Of a stretch of DNA of 64,000 bases, positions 1 to 8,698 are shown in pieces (position 1 is the first letter of the stretch; each line of letters opens with the position of its first letter). The notes beneath the pieces are model-generated. The model ran no database searches. It was not told where the DNA came from and worked only from the letters and a program-made list of their open reading frames with translations. Made by a program: the position numbers and the translations under genes. The stretch is from Ruminococcaceae bacterium AB4001 (GTDB lineage Bacteria; Bacillota; Clostridia; Saccharofermentanales; Saccharofermentanaceae): NCBI GenBank assembly GCA_000621765.1, contig JHXJ01000004.1, positions 62,001 through 126,000 on the forward strand, given 5' to 3'.

Positions 1-804
1 CTGAACCAGGGGATCGAGACGGCATTGAAGAACAGGAATCTGGCAGCTCCGATCCTGCAGAATGTGTTCCCTCTGAAGAAGACGCCGCTTCTTAAAGAAG
101 TGGAACTCAAAGGCAAGGAACTCACTGAAGAAGAGTATCAGGAAAAGCTCGATGAACTGCAGGATGAATTAAGGGATCTGCATAACAAGCTCTACAGGAA
201 AAAGATTCCTGTAATAATCGCATATGAAGGCTGGGATGCTGCAGGCAAGGGCGGCAACATCAAGCGTATAACCGGAGCGCTCGATCCGAGAGGATATGAG
301 GTGCTCCCGATCGCGAGCCCTGAGCCGCACGAGAAGGCAAGACACTTCCTGTGGAGATTCTGGACAAGGCTTCCGAGGACGGGTCACGTCGCTATCTTCG
401 ACCGCACATGGTACGGCAGAGTTATGGTCGAGCGCATTGAGGGATTCTGCAGCGAGAACGACTGGCAGCGAGCCTATAACGAGATCAATGAGTTTGAGAA
501 AGAACTCACGGATTGGGGCGCAGTCGTCATCAAGTTCTGGGTACAGATCGACAAAAAGACGCAGCTTAAGAGATTTAAGGAGCGTCAGGCAAATCCCGAA
601 AAGCAGTGGAAGATCACTGACGAGGACTGGCGCAACCGCGAGAAGTGGGATAAGTACGAATCCGCTATCGACGAGATGATAAAGAAGACGTCGACGGAAT
701 TCGCTCCGTGGTACATCCTGGAGTCTGTAGATAAGAAATATGCGCGCATCAAGGCTCTGGAGATCGTGATCGAACGCATTAAGGAAGCCTGCGACAAGGA
801 CTGA
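1..804 (+). CDS. PPK2-family polyphosphate kinase / polyphosphate:AMP phosphotransferase, 3' part
   Basis: The reading frame is open from base 1, so the gene enters from the left and its start is not in the window. The visible ~268 residues form a full PPK2 domain. Walker A is GWDAAGKGG, and a Walker B/lid region follows (DRTWYGRVMVERIEG). PPK2 enzymes move phosphate between polyphosphate and nucleotides. The leading segment (RNLAAPIL) resembles the inter-domain stretch of two-domain polyphosphate:AMP phosphotransferases of about 500 residues, so a second PPK2 domain may lie upstream. That last point is inference; the family call is firm. Confidence 0.85.
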   Translation: MNQGIETALKNRNLAAPILQNVFPLKKTPLLKEVELKGKELTEEEYQEKLDELQDELRDLHNKLYRKKIPVIIAYEGWDAAGKGGNIKRITGALDPRGYEVLPIASPEPHEKARHFLWRFWTRLPRTGHVAIFDRTWYGRVMVERIEGFCSENDWQRAYNEINEFEKELTDWGAVVIKFWVQIDKKTQLKRFKERQANPEKQWKITDEDWRNREKWDKYESAIDEMIKKTSTEFAPWYILESVDKKYARIKALEIVIERIKEACDKD

Positions 805-1009
805 TAGGGGCCCAAATACCCGATAAAGTCAAACGAAAGTGCCGAAATAGAGCGTTTTTTGTAGAAATTGCCATGGGCAATCTCTTTATTACCATGCTAA
901 AATAAATCTTGTAGTATATACCATAATTCGTTTTTTACAAATAGTTTTTCGTGATTTTTATAAAAATTTTTGACTTACTTTATGGATCAATTCAGAAAGG
1001 GAGGTTTAG
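805..1009. other. AT-rich intergenic region upstream of the carD-like gene
   Basis: No ORF, RNA gene or convincing terminator is seen here. The region becomes very AT-rich from about 890. A TTTACA at 934-939, 17 bases before a poor TTTATA at 957-962, could be a weak promoter for the downstream gene, but the match is not strong. Confidence 0.4.
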
Positions 1010-1531
1010 ATGGGCTTTAAAATAGGTGACAACATCGTTTATGCGGGCAGCGGCGTCTGCCAGATAGACGACATCAAGGATATCAGTTTTTTCAAAGAGA
1101 AACCGCAGAAATATTATGTTCTCAAACCTCTCTTTGTGACCAGATCCCAGTATGTCTACGTGCCTCTCAATAACGAGGCGCAGGTCAGCAGGATCAGGCC
1201 CGTCGCTTCAAAGAAGGAAGCCATCGCTCTGATAGATAAGCTCCCCATAGATAACTGCAGCTGGATCGAAGACCGCAATGAACGCAAGGTTACTTTCAAT
1301 GACATCATCGTCAACGGAAGCAGGGAAGATATCGTAGGCCTCATCTATCTCATCAACAGACATGCCGAGAAGCTCGCGAAGGAAGGCAAGCATCTGAATG
1401 CCCAGGATGAGCGCGCCCTCACCGATGCAAGGAACAGGATGAACAACGAGATCGCTGTTGCGCTCAACATGGAACCTGACGGAGTCATCGAGCTCATCCA
1501 CGAGAAGACCGGTCTTGAAGATTTCGCGTAA
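1010..1531 (+). CDS. CarD/CdnL-family RNA polymerase-binding regulator
   Basis: 173 residues. The N-terminal ~65 residues (GDNIVYAGSGVCQIDDI, then YYVLKPLF and YVYVPLNN) match the CarD/TRCF RNA-polymerase-interacting domain. The rest is helical and charged, as in the CdnL DNA-binding part. CarD-type proteins bind the RNA polymerase beta subunit and stabilise open promoter complexes. The ATG follows GGGAGG closely. It stands alone, 205 bases after the ppk2 gene and 84 bases before the aromatic leader ORF, with a candidate terminator stem just downstream. Family identification is confident; the target promoters are unknown. Confidence 0.85.
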   Translation: MGFKIGDNIVYAGSGVCQIDDIKDISFFKEKPQKYYVLKPLFVTRSQYVYVPLNNEAQVSRIRPVASKKEAIALIDKLPIDNCSWIEDRNERKVTFNDIIVNGSREDIVGLIYLINRHAEKLAKEGKHLNAQDERALTDARNRMNNEIAVALNMEPDGVIELIHEKTGLEDFA

Positions 1532-1555
1532 AACCTATTTAGTCAGTATTAGTTA

Positions 1556-1584
1556 TTGCAATATGCAAGAAGGTGTGATTTAAT
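1556..1584 (+). promoter_or_regulatory. Candidate sigma-A promoter of the aromatic operon leader
   Basis: TTGCAA at 1556-1561 (4/6 to TTGACA) and TTTAAT at 1579-1584 (5/6 to TATAAT) are 17 bases apart. Transcription would start near 1591, inside the first arm of the 1585-1629 repeat, so RNA made from here would lack most of that stem. Read by eye only. Confidence 0.45.
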
Positions 1585-1635
1585 AACCGCAGTTTTGAAT
1601 TAAGGAGAATCCTTATGAAGACTGCGGTTTTCTTT
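1585..1635 (+). terminator. Inverted repeat after carD, candidate terminator enclosing the leader RBS
   Basis: A perfect 9-bp inverted repeat (1585-1593 with 1621-1629) is followed by TTCTTTT. Between its arms lies a second 6-bp stem with a 3-base loop (1601-1606 with 1610-1615) that contains the leader ribosome site. It can be read as the carD terminator, or, in read-through RNA, as a structure hiding the leader Shine-Dalgarno. Confidence 0.45.
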
Positions 1636-1677
1636 TATGCGTATAACTATTACTACTACTTTAGGGAGAAGAACTAA
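1615..1677 (+). CDS. Tyr/Phe-rich leader peptide of the aromatic operon attenuator
   Basis: A 20-codon ORF starts with ATG 7 bases after AAGGAG and ends at TAA. Its middle reads FFYAYNYYYYF: six Tyr and three Phe codons among twenty. An intrinsic terminator follows 50 bases after its stop and the DAHP synthase gene starts 62 bases after that. This layout is that of a translated attenuator leader such as enterobacterial pheL. Stalling on Tyr (or Phe) codons when the charged tRNA is scarce would be expected to favour read-through into aroF. A clear antiterminator stem was not found; 5-bp candidates are 1679-1683 or 1690-1694 pairing with 1730-1735. The function is inferred from layout and codon content. 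Confidence 0.7.
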   Translation: MKTAVFFYAYNYYYYFREKN

Positions 1678-1727
1678 AGCGGCTTTTGCTAGCGCCAAAG
1701 AAACCAAAGATATGATTTGATTTGAAT

Positions 1728-1768
1728 AACGCTGCAGGGTACGCGAAGAAGCCCCGCAGCGTTTTTTA
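1728..1768 (+). terminator. Intrinsic terminator (attenuator) upstream of aroF
   Basis: Arms 1728-1739 and 1752-1763 pair over 12 positions with a single A-C mismatch. The loop is 12 bases and a run of T follows. It lies between the leader ORF and aroF rather than after a gene, as an attenuator would. Confidence 0.75.
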
Positions 1769-1828
1769 TTCAAGTTGAATCAGGTGAAAAATAGGGATAT
1801 CCAAAACCCTTAGAAGGAGATAAAGAAC

Positions 1829-2827
1829 ATGATCGCAGTATTGAAGAACACGGCAACAAAGGAACAGATCGCAAGCCTCATCTCTTGGTTTGAGGACAAA
1901 GGATTAAAGGTCAACGAATCAAAGGGTGAGTTCTGCACGGTATTGGGTCTCATCGGCGATACATCGACAGTTGATATCGACATGCTCCAGGGCCTTGATA
2001 TCATCGAGAAAGTTACGAGAGTATCTGAGACATTCAAGAAGGCAAACAGAAAGTTCCATCCCGAGGATACAGTAGTCGACGTAAGCGGCGTTAAGATCGG
2101 CGGCGGAAATTTTGCGATCATCGCAGGACCCTGTTCTGTAGAGAGTGAAGAGCAGATCATGAGCTGTGCGAGAGCAGTAAAGGCAGCAGGCGCAACTATC
2201 CTTCGTGGCGGCGCATTCAAGCCGAGAACATCTCCTTACGATTTCCAGGGACTTCATGAAGAGGGAATAAGACTTCTTCTCGAAGCTAAGAAGGAAACGG
2301 GACTTCCTATCTGCTCTGAGATCATGAGCCCTGAGCAGCTCCCTGTTTTCGAGGAAGTCGATTTCCTTCAGGTCGGCGCGCGCAACATGCAGAACTTCGA
2401 CCTTCTTAAGGCGCTCGGTAAGACAGGAAAGCCGATCCTTTTGAAGAGAGGACTTTCAGCTACGATCAAGGAGCTTCTGATGAGCGCCGAGTACATCATG
2501 AGCGAAGGCAACCCGAACGTAATCCTCTGCGAGAGAGGTATCAGAACATACGAGACATACACGAGAAATACTTTCGACGTAAGCGCGATCTCAGTATTGA
2601 AGCAGATCACACACCTGCCGGTCGTAGGTGACCCTTCACATGCGACAGGTAAGTCAAATCTCATCAAGCCGATGTCGATGGCAGCTGTCGTTTCCGGCGC
2701 GGATGCTCTCGAGATCGAAGTCCATACCTGCCCTGAAAAGGCGCTCTCCGACGCGGCACAGCAGCTCACTCCTGCACAGTTCGGAGAAGTTATGGAAGCG
2801 ATCGCTAAGGCAAGAAGCATTCTGTAA
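1829..2827 (+). CDS. aroF: 3-deoxy-7-phosphoheptulonate (DAHP) synthase
   Basis: 332 residues. It catalyses the first step of the shikimate pathway, condensing phosphoenolpyruvate with erythrose 4-phosphate. Residues 1-~85 look like the ferredoxin/ACT-like domain of Thermotoga/Bacillus-type enzymes, which carries Tyr/Phe feedback control. The barrel contains [36 protein letters not shown] and GDPSHATGK, all typical of the I-beta class. The ATG follows AGAAGGAGA. It is the first gene of the operon behind the Tyr/Phe leader and is followed by its own terminator-like hairpin. Confidence 0.93.
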   Translation: MIAVLKNTATKEQIASLISWFEDKGLKVNESKGEFCTVLGLIGDTSTVDIDMLQGLDIIEKVTRVSETFKKANRKFHPEDTVVDVSGVKIGGGNFAIIAGPCSVESEEQIMSCARAVKAAGATILRGGAFKPRTSPYDFQGLHEEGIRLLLEAKKETGLPICSEIMSPEQLPVFEEVDFLQVGARNMQNFDLLKALGKTGKPILLKRGLSATIKELLMSAEYIMSEGNPNVILCERGIRTYETYTRNTFDVSAISVLKQITHLPVVGDPSHATGKSNLIKPMSMAAVVSGADALEIEVHTCPEKALSDAAQQLTPAQFGEVMEAIAKARSIL

Positions 2828-2833
2828 TCAATT

Positions 2834-2861
2834 GACGCTGATTTATGTCAGCGTCTTTTTT
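2834..2861 (+). terminator. Intrinsic terminator after aroF
   Basis: A perfect 8-bp stem (2834-2841 with 2848-2855), a 6-base loop and a run of T. It separates aroF from the rest of the aromatic genes and probably lowers or uncouples downstream expression. Confidence 0.8.
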
Positions 2862-2891
2862 ATATCAGTTCGAAAAGGAAGTACATTCAAA

Positions 2892-3737
2892 ATGAAGATA
2901 ACAGTCGGTGTAGTAGGTTTGGGTCTTATCGGTGCCTCTTTCGCAAAGGCATATAAAGAGAATGAGAGCGAAGCTGTAGTCTATGGCTGGAACCGTACAA
3001 AGAGCATCACCCAGATGGCGAAGATGCAGGGCATAATCGACGATGAACTTACAGATGAGAATCTCGGAAAGTGCGACCTGGTCATACTGTCTTTGTATCC
3101 TGAAGCTACTATCAACTGGATGGAAGAACACAGGAAGCACTTCAACAAGGAAGGCATGGTAATTGACGCATGCGGCACCAAGAGATACGTTTGCGAGAAT
3201 GCTTTCAGGATCGCTGAGGAAGAAGGATTCCTGTTTGTAGGCTGCCACCCGATGGCAGGCACCAAATTCTCAGGCATGACACATGCGAGAGGAGACATGT
3301 TCTTCGGCGCTCCTATGGTCGTTGTTCCGCCGGTATTTGACGACATGTTCCTGCTCGACAGGGTAAAGGATCTTCTCTCAGCATGCGGATTCGGAAGCTT
3401 CCATCTTTCCCACGCCGATGAGCACGACAAGATGATCGCCTTCACTTCACAGATGGCGCATCTCGTATCGAACGCTTATATCAAGAGCCCTTCGGCAAGA
3501 AACCACAAGGGCTTTTCAGCCGGTTCATATAAGGACATGACAAGAGTCGCTTGGCTCAATCCGACGATGTGGACACAGCTTTTCCTGGAGAACAAAGATA
3601 ATCTAATTTTTGAGATCGACCATCTTCAGGAAGAACTTGAAAAATACAAGAAAGCACTGGTTGAGGACGATTTCGACGGGCTCCGCGACCTGCTCGATGA
3701 AGGCAGGAAGATCAAAGAGGAGGTCGACGGCATATGA
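2892..3737 (+). CDS. tyrA: Prephenate dehydrogenase (TyrA-like)
   Basis: 281 residues from the ATG at 2892, which has AAAAGGAAG upstream; the longer in-frame extension runs into aroF and is not used. It oxidatively decarboxylates prephenate (or arogenate) to the tyrosine precursor using NAD(P). The Rossmann motif GLGLIG is at residues 7-12, and the TyrA region HPMAGTKFSG carries the catalytic His. The C-terminal part is helical and no ACT domain follows, so feedback control may sit elsewhere. The stop overlaps the aroB start as ATGA. Substrate preference (prephenate or arogenate) cannot be read. Confidence 0.88.
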   Translation: MKITVGVVGLGLIGASFAKAYKENESEAVVYGWNRTKSITQMAKMQGIIDDELTDENLGKCDLVILSLYPEATINWMEEHRKHFNKEGMVIDACGTKRYVCENAFRIAEEEGFLFVGCHPMAGTKFSGMTHARGDMFFGAPMVVVPPVFDDMFLLDRVKDLLSACGFGSFHLSHADEHDKMIAFTSQMAHLVSNAYIKSPSARNHKGFSAGSYKDMTRVAWLNPTMWTQLFLENKDNLIFEIDHLQEELEKYKKALVEDDFDGLRDLLDEGRKIKEEVDGI

Positions 3738-4801
3738 GAACTGTCCGCGTAAACGCAGCGTCCAAAAGTTACGATGTGATTATCTGCAGGAATGCTGTCG
3801 ATGTGCTGCCTTATGAGGTCCAAAAGGTCTGTCCCGGAGCATTAAAGGTCCTGATCGTATCGGAGAGTAACGTCGCTCCGCTTTATCTGGATCTTGTAAA
3901 ATCGAAGCTCAAAATAAACGGCTATGAGATCATCAGCCATGTTTTCGAAGCGGGCGAACAGAATAAGGGCATCAATGAGATCGCCGCTATGTGGAATAAG
4001 ATGGCTGAGGCCGGATTTACGAGAACTGACTTCGTCATAGGCCTTGGCGGCGGCGTAACGACTGATATGGCGGGCTTTGCGGCTTCGACATTCCTTAGGG
4101 GAATCAAGGTGATCCAGCTCCCGACGTCGCTCCTTGCGATGGTCGATGCATCAGTCGGCGGTAAGACAGGCATCGACATTCCGATGGGCAAGAACCAGGT
4201 CGGAGCTTTCTGGCAGCCGTCACTTGTCTTGGAAGACATCTCATTTTTGAAGACACTTCCTGACGAAGTATTCACGGAAGGCATGGGCGAAGTTACCAAG
4301 CATGCTTTCATAATGGATCCTGAGCTTCTTGAAAAACTCGAGAAAGCAAATGGAGATATCAGATCTGACGAGGCTCTTCTTGAAGAGATCGTATATATGA
4401 ACGTTGCCGACAAGGCGAGCGTTGTAGGCGAAGATGAGAACGATAACGGCAGACGCCAGACATTGAACTTCGGACACACCGTAGGTCACGTAATAGAGCG
4501 CGACAGCGGCTTTACCAAACCGCACGGCATATGTGTGGCAAAGGGCATGGGCATCATGATCGATGCATGTGTAAGAGCGGGAACACTGGATACTTCCGAT
4601 GCTGAGAGGATGAAGAATCTCCTTAAGCTCTATAAGCTCCCGGTAACGGATGACATAACGCCCGAAGCCATCGTCGAAGGTGCCATGAACGACAAGAAAA
4701 AACGCGGTGACACTTTATCGGTTATACTTGTTAATAAGATCGGAAAAGCCGAGATCCGCAAGATGAATAAAGAGGAGTTCCTGAAGTTTTTGAGCGTATG
4801 A
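3734..4801 (+). CDS. aroB: 3-dehydroquinate synthase
   Basis: 355 residues, the usual AroB length. It converts DAHP to 3-dehydroquinate with NAD and a divalent metal. Visible motifs are the nucleotide-binding GLGGGVTTDMAGF, the following PTSLLAMVDASVGGKTG, and the metal-ligand region NFGHTVGHVIE near residue 245. Start and stop both overlap neighbours by ATGA, showing tight translational coupling from tyrA through aroA. Confidence 0.95.
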   Translation: MRTVRVNAASKSYDVIICRNAVDVLPYEVQKVCPGALKVLIVSESNVAPLYLDLVKSKLKINGYEIISHVFEAGEQNKGINEIAAMWNKMAEAGFTRTDFVIGLGGGVTTDMAGFAASTFLRGIKVIQLPTSLLAMVDASVGGKTGIDIPMGKNQVGAFWQPSLVLEDISFLKTLPDEVFTEGMGEVTKHAFIMDPELLEKLEKANGDIRSDEALLEEIVYMNVADKASVVGEDENDNGRRQTLNFGHTVGHVIERDSGFTKPHGICVAKGMGIMIDACVRAGTLDTSDAERMKNLLKLYKLPVTDDITPEAIVEGAMNDKKKRGDTLSVILVNKIGKAEIRKMNKEEFLKFLSV

Positions 4802-6039
4802 AAATCTTAGTAAAAGACCTTAATCTGGATATCAGAGCGCCGCGTTCAAAGTCGGTATATCACAGGGAACTCATCGTTAACTTCATTCTTGGCGCGCGCG
4901 GCGCGTTCCTTGAAGAAGCAGAAGACGATAACGACGACATCAGGGCTACAAAGTCCTGCCTGCGCGAGCTCGAAAAAACTGATTCCGGCACGCTCATCCT
5001 CAACTGCAATGAGAGCGGATCAACGCTCCGTTTCATGATCCCCGTGGCGCTCGCGGTTAAGTCTGATGCGGTCGAAAAGCTTATCTTCAAAACACGTGGA
5101 AGACTTATCGAAAGACCGATAAAAGAACTCGCTGACTGCCTTGCGCCTTTTGGCGTTTCCATCACCAAAAACATTGAAGCAAACGAGATCACAGTCACGG
5201 GAAATATAGAGCCCGGTAAATATGTTATCGACGGCAGTGTTTCCTCGCAGTACATATCAGGCCTTCTCATGGCTCTTGCAAAGTTTGGTGAAGAATCTAC
5301 AGTTGAAGTTACAGGCGGAGTCGCATCCGTCCACTACATTGAACTCACCGTTGCTTCACTTGCAAAATACGGTATCAGCATCGTAAGAGAAGGTGACACA
5401 TTCACAGTGCCCGCATTGGTTAACGCAGCGGTTCCCGACGGAAACTTTGAAGTTGAAGGCGACTGGAGCAACGGAGCATTCCTCGCATGCCTCGGCAGTC
5501 TGATACATGGGGGCTCTGCTAAGATAACAGGCCTTAACATGGATTCAGTCCAGGGCGACATGGCGATAATGAAGTTCCTGAATCTTGCAGGTATTTCTTA
5601 TCTTGTTGAAGACGGAACTGTCTTTGTCCAGGACAGCCATATCAATCCCGTCAGACAGACCATCGAGATGGAATGCGGCGACATTCCCGATATCGTTCCT
5701 TATATGGCTGTTACCGGAGCTTTCCGCGCATACAAAACAGTTTTGAAGGGAATTAAAAGACTCCGCATTAAGGAGTCTGACAGGGCGAAGGCGGTCACGG
5801 AAATGTTATCTGCGATCGGCGGAAAAGTAACACTCGAAGAAGACATTATTACGATAGAATATATAGATAAGGTTCCTGACAAGATATCTCTTACTTCGTC
5901 AGGCGATCACAGGATGGCGATGGCGGCAGTCCTTTGCGCGGCGGCCACCGGCAAAGAGATCGAACTTGATGACATTGACTGTCTGAATAAATCTTTTCCT
6001 GAATTCAGGAAAGTACTTTTGAAGGAGATGACCTGCTGA
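4798..6039 (+). CDS. aroA: 3-phosphoshikimate 1-carboxyvinyltransferase (EPSP synthase)
   Basis: 413 residues. It joins shikimate 3-phosphate with phosphoenolpyruvate. Seen are the N-terminal RSKSVYHRE (Lys-Ser substrate contact), ESGSTLRF, the DGSVSSQYISGLLMAL stretch, DWSNGAF, and RIKESDRAKA near the C-terminus, followed by GDHRMAMA. The sequence is divergent and slightly short of the usual 425-430 residues. It overlaps aroB (ATGA) and aroC (TGATG). Sensitivity class towards glyphosate-type inhibitors is not judged. Confidence 0.93.
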   Translation: MKILVKDLNLDIRAPRSKSVYHRELIVNFILGARGAFLEEAEDDNDDIRATKSCLRELEKTDSGTLILNCNESGSTLRFMIPVALAVKSDAVEKLIFKTRGRLIERPIKELADCLAPFGVSITKNIEANEITVTGNIEPGKYVIDGSVSSQYISGLLMALAKFGEESTVEVTGGVASVHYIELTVASLAKYGISIVREGDTFTVPALVNAAVPDGNFEVEGDWSNGAFLACLGSLIHGGSAKITGLNMDSVQGDMAIMKFLNLAGISYLVEDGTVFVQDSHINPVRQTIEMECGDIPDIVPYMAVTGAFRAYKTVLKGIKRLRIKESDRAKAVTEMLSAIGGKVTLEEDIITIEYIDKVPDKISLTSSGDHRMAMAAVLCAAATGKEIELDDIDCLNKSFPEFRKVLLKEMTC

Positions 6040-7130
6040 TGAGTACAAGCAGCACATATCAGGGTGACGCCCTCGACATAATGATCTACGGCGAGTCCCA
6101 CAGTGAGGCTATCGGAGTTTATATAAACGGCCTGCCGGAAGATGTTGTACCGGACAGTGCCAAGACAGCTGCCTTCATGGCAAGACGTGCGCCCGGCAAA
6201 AACGCCTGGTCCACGCCCAGAAAAGAACCGGATGAAGTTATTTTCGAGCGCAACGGCGCGATGCTTCACGGATATATCATCAATACAAATACAAAACCCA
6301 AGGACTATGCTTCAATAATCAACTGCCCGAGGCCGTCACATGCCGACTATGCGGCAAAGCTTCTCTATGGCGATGAGGCTTCGAAGTCCGGCGGCGGAAT
6401 CTTCTCGGGACGCATGACCGCGCCTCTGTGCATCGCCGGCTCTATCGCTCTTCAGGAGCTTGCGAAAAGGGGAGTGCAGATCTTCGCGCACCTTAAGAAA
6501 GTCGGAGGCATATCTGATGACAGTTATTTCGGTCACGGAGTAAATGACGAGGGCTTCAGAGCTGCTCTCATGCAGGTTGCCGATAAGGAGTTTCCTGTCG
6601 TCGACGATGAGAAGGGCGAGCTCATGAAAGCCAAGATCGAAGAAGCTCGCATGGACGGCGACTCTGTCGGAGGCGTTATCGAGTGCGTGATCTACGGATA
6701 TCCGGAAGGTATCGGAGGTCCGATCTTCGACGGCATCGAAGCAAAGCTCGCACAGATACTTTACGCGATCCCGGCTGTAAAAGGCGTTGAATTCGGAAAC
6801 GGATTTGAAGGTTCCGACCTTAGGGGTTCCGAGAATAACGATGCTTTTATGTTCGATGAGAACGGCAATCTTACTTTAAAGACTAACCACAGCGGCGGCA
6901 TTCAGGGAGGCATCAGCTTAGGCGATGTCGCGCCCATTGTTTTCGACGTCGCGATGAAGCCCACGCCGTCCATCTCCAAATCTCAGGAGACGGTCGACAT
7001 GGCAGCACATAAGAATACCACGATCAGCATTGAGGGCAGACACGATCCCTGCGTCGCACCGCGCGCGGTCCCGGTCGTTGAAGCCGCAGCAGCTATCGCA
7101 CTCTACGATCTTTTACTTGTATCAATTTAA
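6039..7130 (+). CDS. aroC: Chorismate synthase
   Basis: 363 residues. It makes chorismate from EPSP with reduced FMN. Family signatures are GESHSEAIG at the N-terminus, RPSHADYA, SGGGIFSGRMTA, and HSGGIQGGISLGD near residue 285. Length and motif order are normal. The start codon shares a base with the aroA stop, and the next gene starts 14 bases after its stop behind GGAGG. Confidence 0.95.
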   Translation: MSTSSTYQGDALDIMIYGESHSEAIGVYINGLPEDVVPDSAKTAAFMARRAPGKNAWSTPRKEPDEVIFERNGAMLHGYIINTNTKPKDYASIINCPRPSHADYAAKLLYGDEASKSGGGIFSGRMTAPLCIAGSIALQELAKRGVQIFAHLKKVGGISDDSYFGHGVNDEGFRAALMQVADKEFPVVDDEKGELMKAKIEEARMDGDSVGGVIECVIYGYPEGIGGPIFDGIEAKLAQILYAIPAVKGVEFGNGFEGSDLRGSENNDAFMFDENGNLTLKTNHSGGIQGGISLGDVAPIVFDVAMKPTPSISKSQETVDMAAHKNTTISIEGRHDPCVAPRAVPVVEAAAAIALYDLLLVSI

Positions 7131-7144
7131 CGGAGGAAAAGCCC

Positions 7145-8695
7145 ATGAGCGAGAGACCTGACCTGAATGAACTCAGAAAGAAACTGGATGAGATCGACAA
7201 CGGCATTCTGGATCTTTTCGAAGAAAGGATCGCGACATGCAGACAGATTGGCAACGTCAAAAGGGAAAACGGCGTTGATGTCTATGTTCCTTCAAGGGAA
7301 GAAGAGAAGCTCAAACTCGTCGAAGAGCTCGCCGGTTTTGAGAGCAGACCTTATGTAAGGGACCTCTTCAAGACCCTGATGGACCTCTCCAAAGTTCATC
7401 AGAACAAGCCTGCTTTCGGCGTTCTGGGCAGAACTCTTGCTCACACATATTCACCTGAGATCCACAGTCTTTTCGATACGACTTATTCGTATTCCGTGAT
7501 CGAGCGCGAGCCCGATGAATTGGAGAGCCTTTTCAAGAGCGGCGTTTTCAAGGGCTTTAACGTTACGATCCCTTACAAGAAAGACGCATGCGCTATGTGT
7601 GACGAATTGGATGACGCATCGAAGACGACAGGAAGCGTCAACACCGTTGTTTTCGAAGACGGCAAGGTAAAGGGATGGAACACTGATTACTTCGGATTCA
7701 TCTACATGCTCACAAGAAAGGGCATTTCAGTTAAGGACAAGAAGGTCCTGGTGCTCGGCACGGGCGGCGCCGCATCCGCAGTTTTCTATGCTCTCAAGAC
7801 TTTGGGCGCTTCTGAAGTATATGCGTGCGATCTTGAGACCGACATCAACTATTCCAATGTTTACGACAGGGCAGGCGATGCACAGGTCATTGTCAACTGC
7901 ACGCCTGTCGGAATGTATCCGAAGGTAGACAATTCACTTCTCGACCTCACGAAGTTCTCCTCGCTCGAAGCATGTGCTGACGTTGTATACAATCCTTCAA
8001 GGACCAGGTTCCTGCAGGAAGCTGAAGGCCTTGGCCTTAAGACATGCGGCGGTCTTGCGATGCTCGTAGCCCAGGCTTACAAGTCATCACGAATTTTCGC
8101 AGGAGACATCGAAGGCGCTTCGGTATTGGGCGACCCTGATAAGGAGATTCCTGACGAAGCAAAGGAGAAGATCGAGAACGTCATCAGAATTCTCGAAAAC
8201 CGCATGCTCAACATCACTCTCATCGGCATGCCCGGTTCCGGCAAATCGCTTCTTGCAAGAAACATCGCAGCAGTCACCGGCCGTACTTTGGTCGACCTTG
8301 ACATCGCATTTGCTGAGAAGTTCGGACAGACTCCTGCAGAAGTCCTAAGCGGTCCGGGCGAAGAAGTTTTCCGCGAGATGGAGTGCGAGATCGCAGCAGA
8401 ATTCCTGCCCAAGAGCGGACTTGTCATTTCCTGCGGCGGCGGAATCGTAACCCGCGACGTCAACAAGTTCTATGTCCGCTGCAACTCCAACGTCTTCTAT
8501 CTTGAGCGCCCTCTGACAGCTTTGTCCGAGAAGAACAGACCTATCTCACAGCTCCACGGCGTCGAGAAACTCTACTCACAGCGCAAAGACAAGTATGAGA
8601 CCTGGTGCGATTACAAAGTCTCTTACGACAGGTTCGAAGTCAAACAGGACTTCTACGACCAGGCTACATCCGACATCCTTGCAAAGCTGGTGTGA
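7145..8695 (+). CDS. Trifunctional fusion: chorismate mutase - shikimate dehydrogenase - shikimate kinase
   Basis: 516 residues in three domains. Residues 5-~85 are an AroQ-type chorismate mutase helix bundle (LNELRKKLDEIDNGILDLFEERI). Residues ~92-340 are shikimate dehydrogenase (SPEIHSLFD, NVTIPYK with the catalytic Lys, NTDYFGF, and the NADP loop GTGGAASA). Residues ~352-516 are shikimate kinase (GMPGSGKS near 361-368, DLDIAF, SCGGGIVTR). The protein therefore holds two mid-pathway steps plus the first committed step to prephenate. All motifs appear intact. It sits between aroC and aroQ, three bases from the latter. No prephenate dehydratase is in the window. Confidence 0.92.
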   Translation: MSERPDLNELRKKLDEIDNGILDLFEERIATCRQIGNVKRENGVDVYVPSREEEKLKLVEELAGFESRPYVRDLFKTLMDLSKVHQNKPAFGVLGRTLAHTYSPEIHSLFDTTYSYSVIEREPDELESLFKSGVFKGFNVTIPYKKDACAMCDELDDASKTTGSVNTVVFEDGKVKGWNTDYFGFIYMLTRKGISVKDKKVLVLGTGGAASAVFYALKTLGASEVYACDLETDINYSNVYDRAGDAQVIVNCTPVGMYPKVDNSLLDLTKFSSLEACADVVYNPSRTRFLQEAEGLGLKTCGGLAMLVAQAYKSSRIFAGDIEGASVLGDPDKEIPDEAKEKIENVIRILENRMLNITLIGMPGSGKSLLARNIAAVTGRTLVDLDIAFAEKFGQTPAEVLSGPGEEVFREMECEIAAEFLPKSGLVISCGGGIVTRDVNKFYVRCNSNVFYLERPLTALSEKNRPISQLHGVEKLYSQRKDKYETWCDYKVSYDRFEVKQDFYDQATSDILAKLV

Positions 8696-8698
8696 CAT

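Noticed and set aside
1532-1828. T-box leader before aroF
   Set aside because: No T-box sequence or specifier-loop architecture; the translated Tyr/Phe leader explains the region better.
2628-2891. N-terminal extension of the prephenate dehydrogenase gene
   Set aside because: It overlaps the end of aroF in another frame; the ATG at 2892 has a ribosome site and starts the Rossmann fold.
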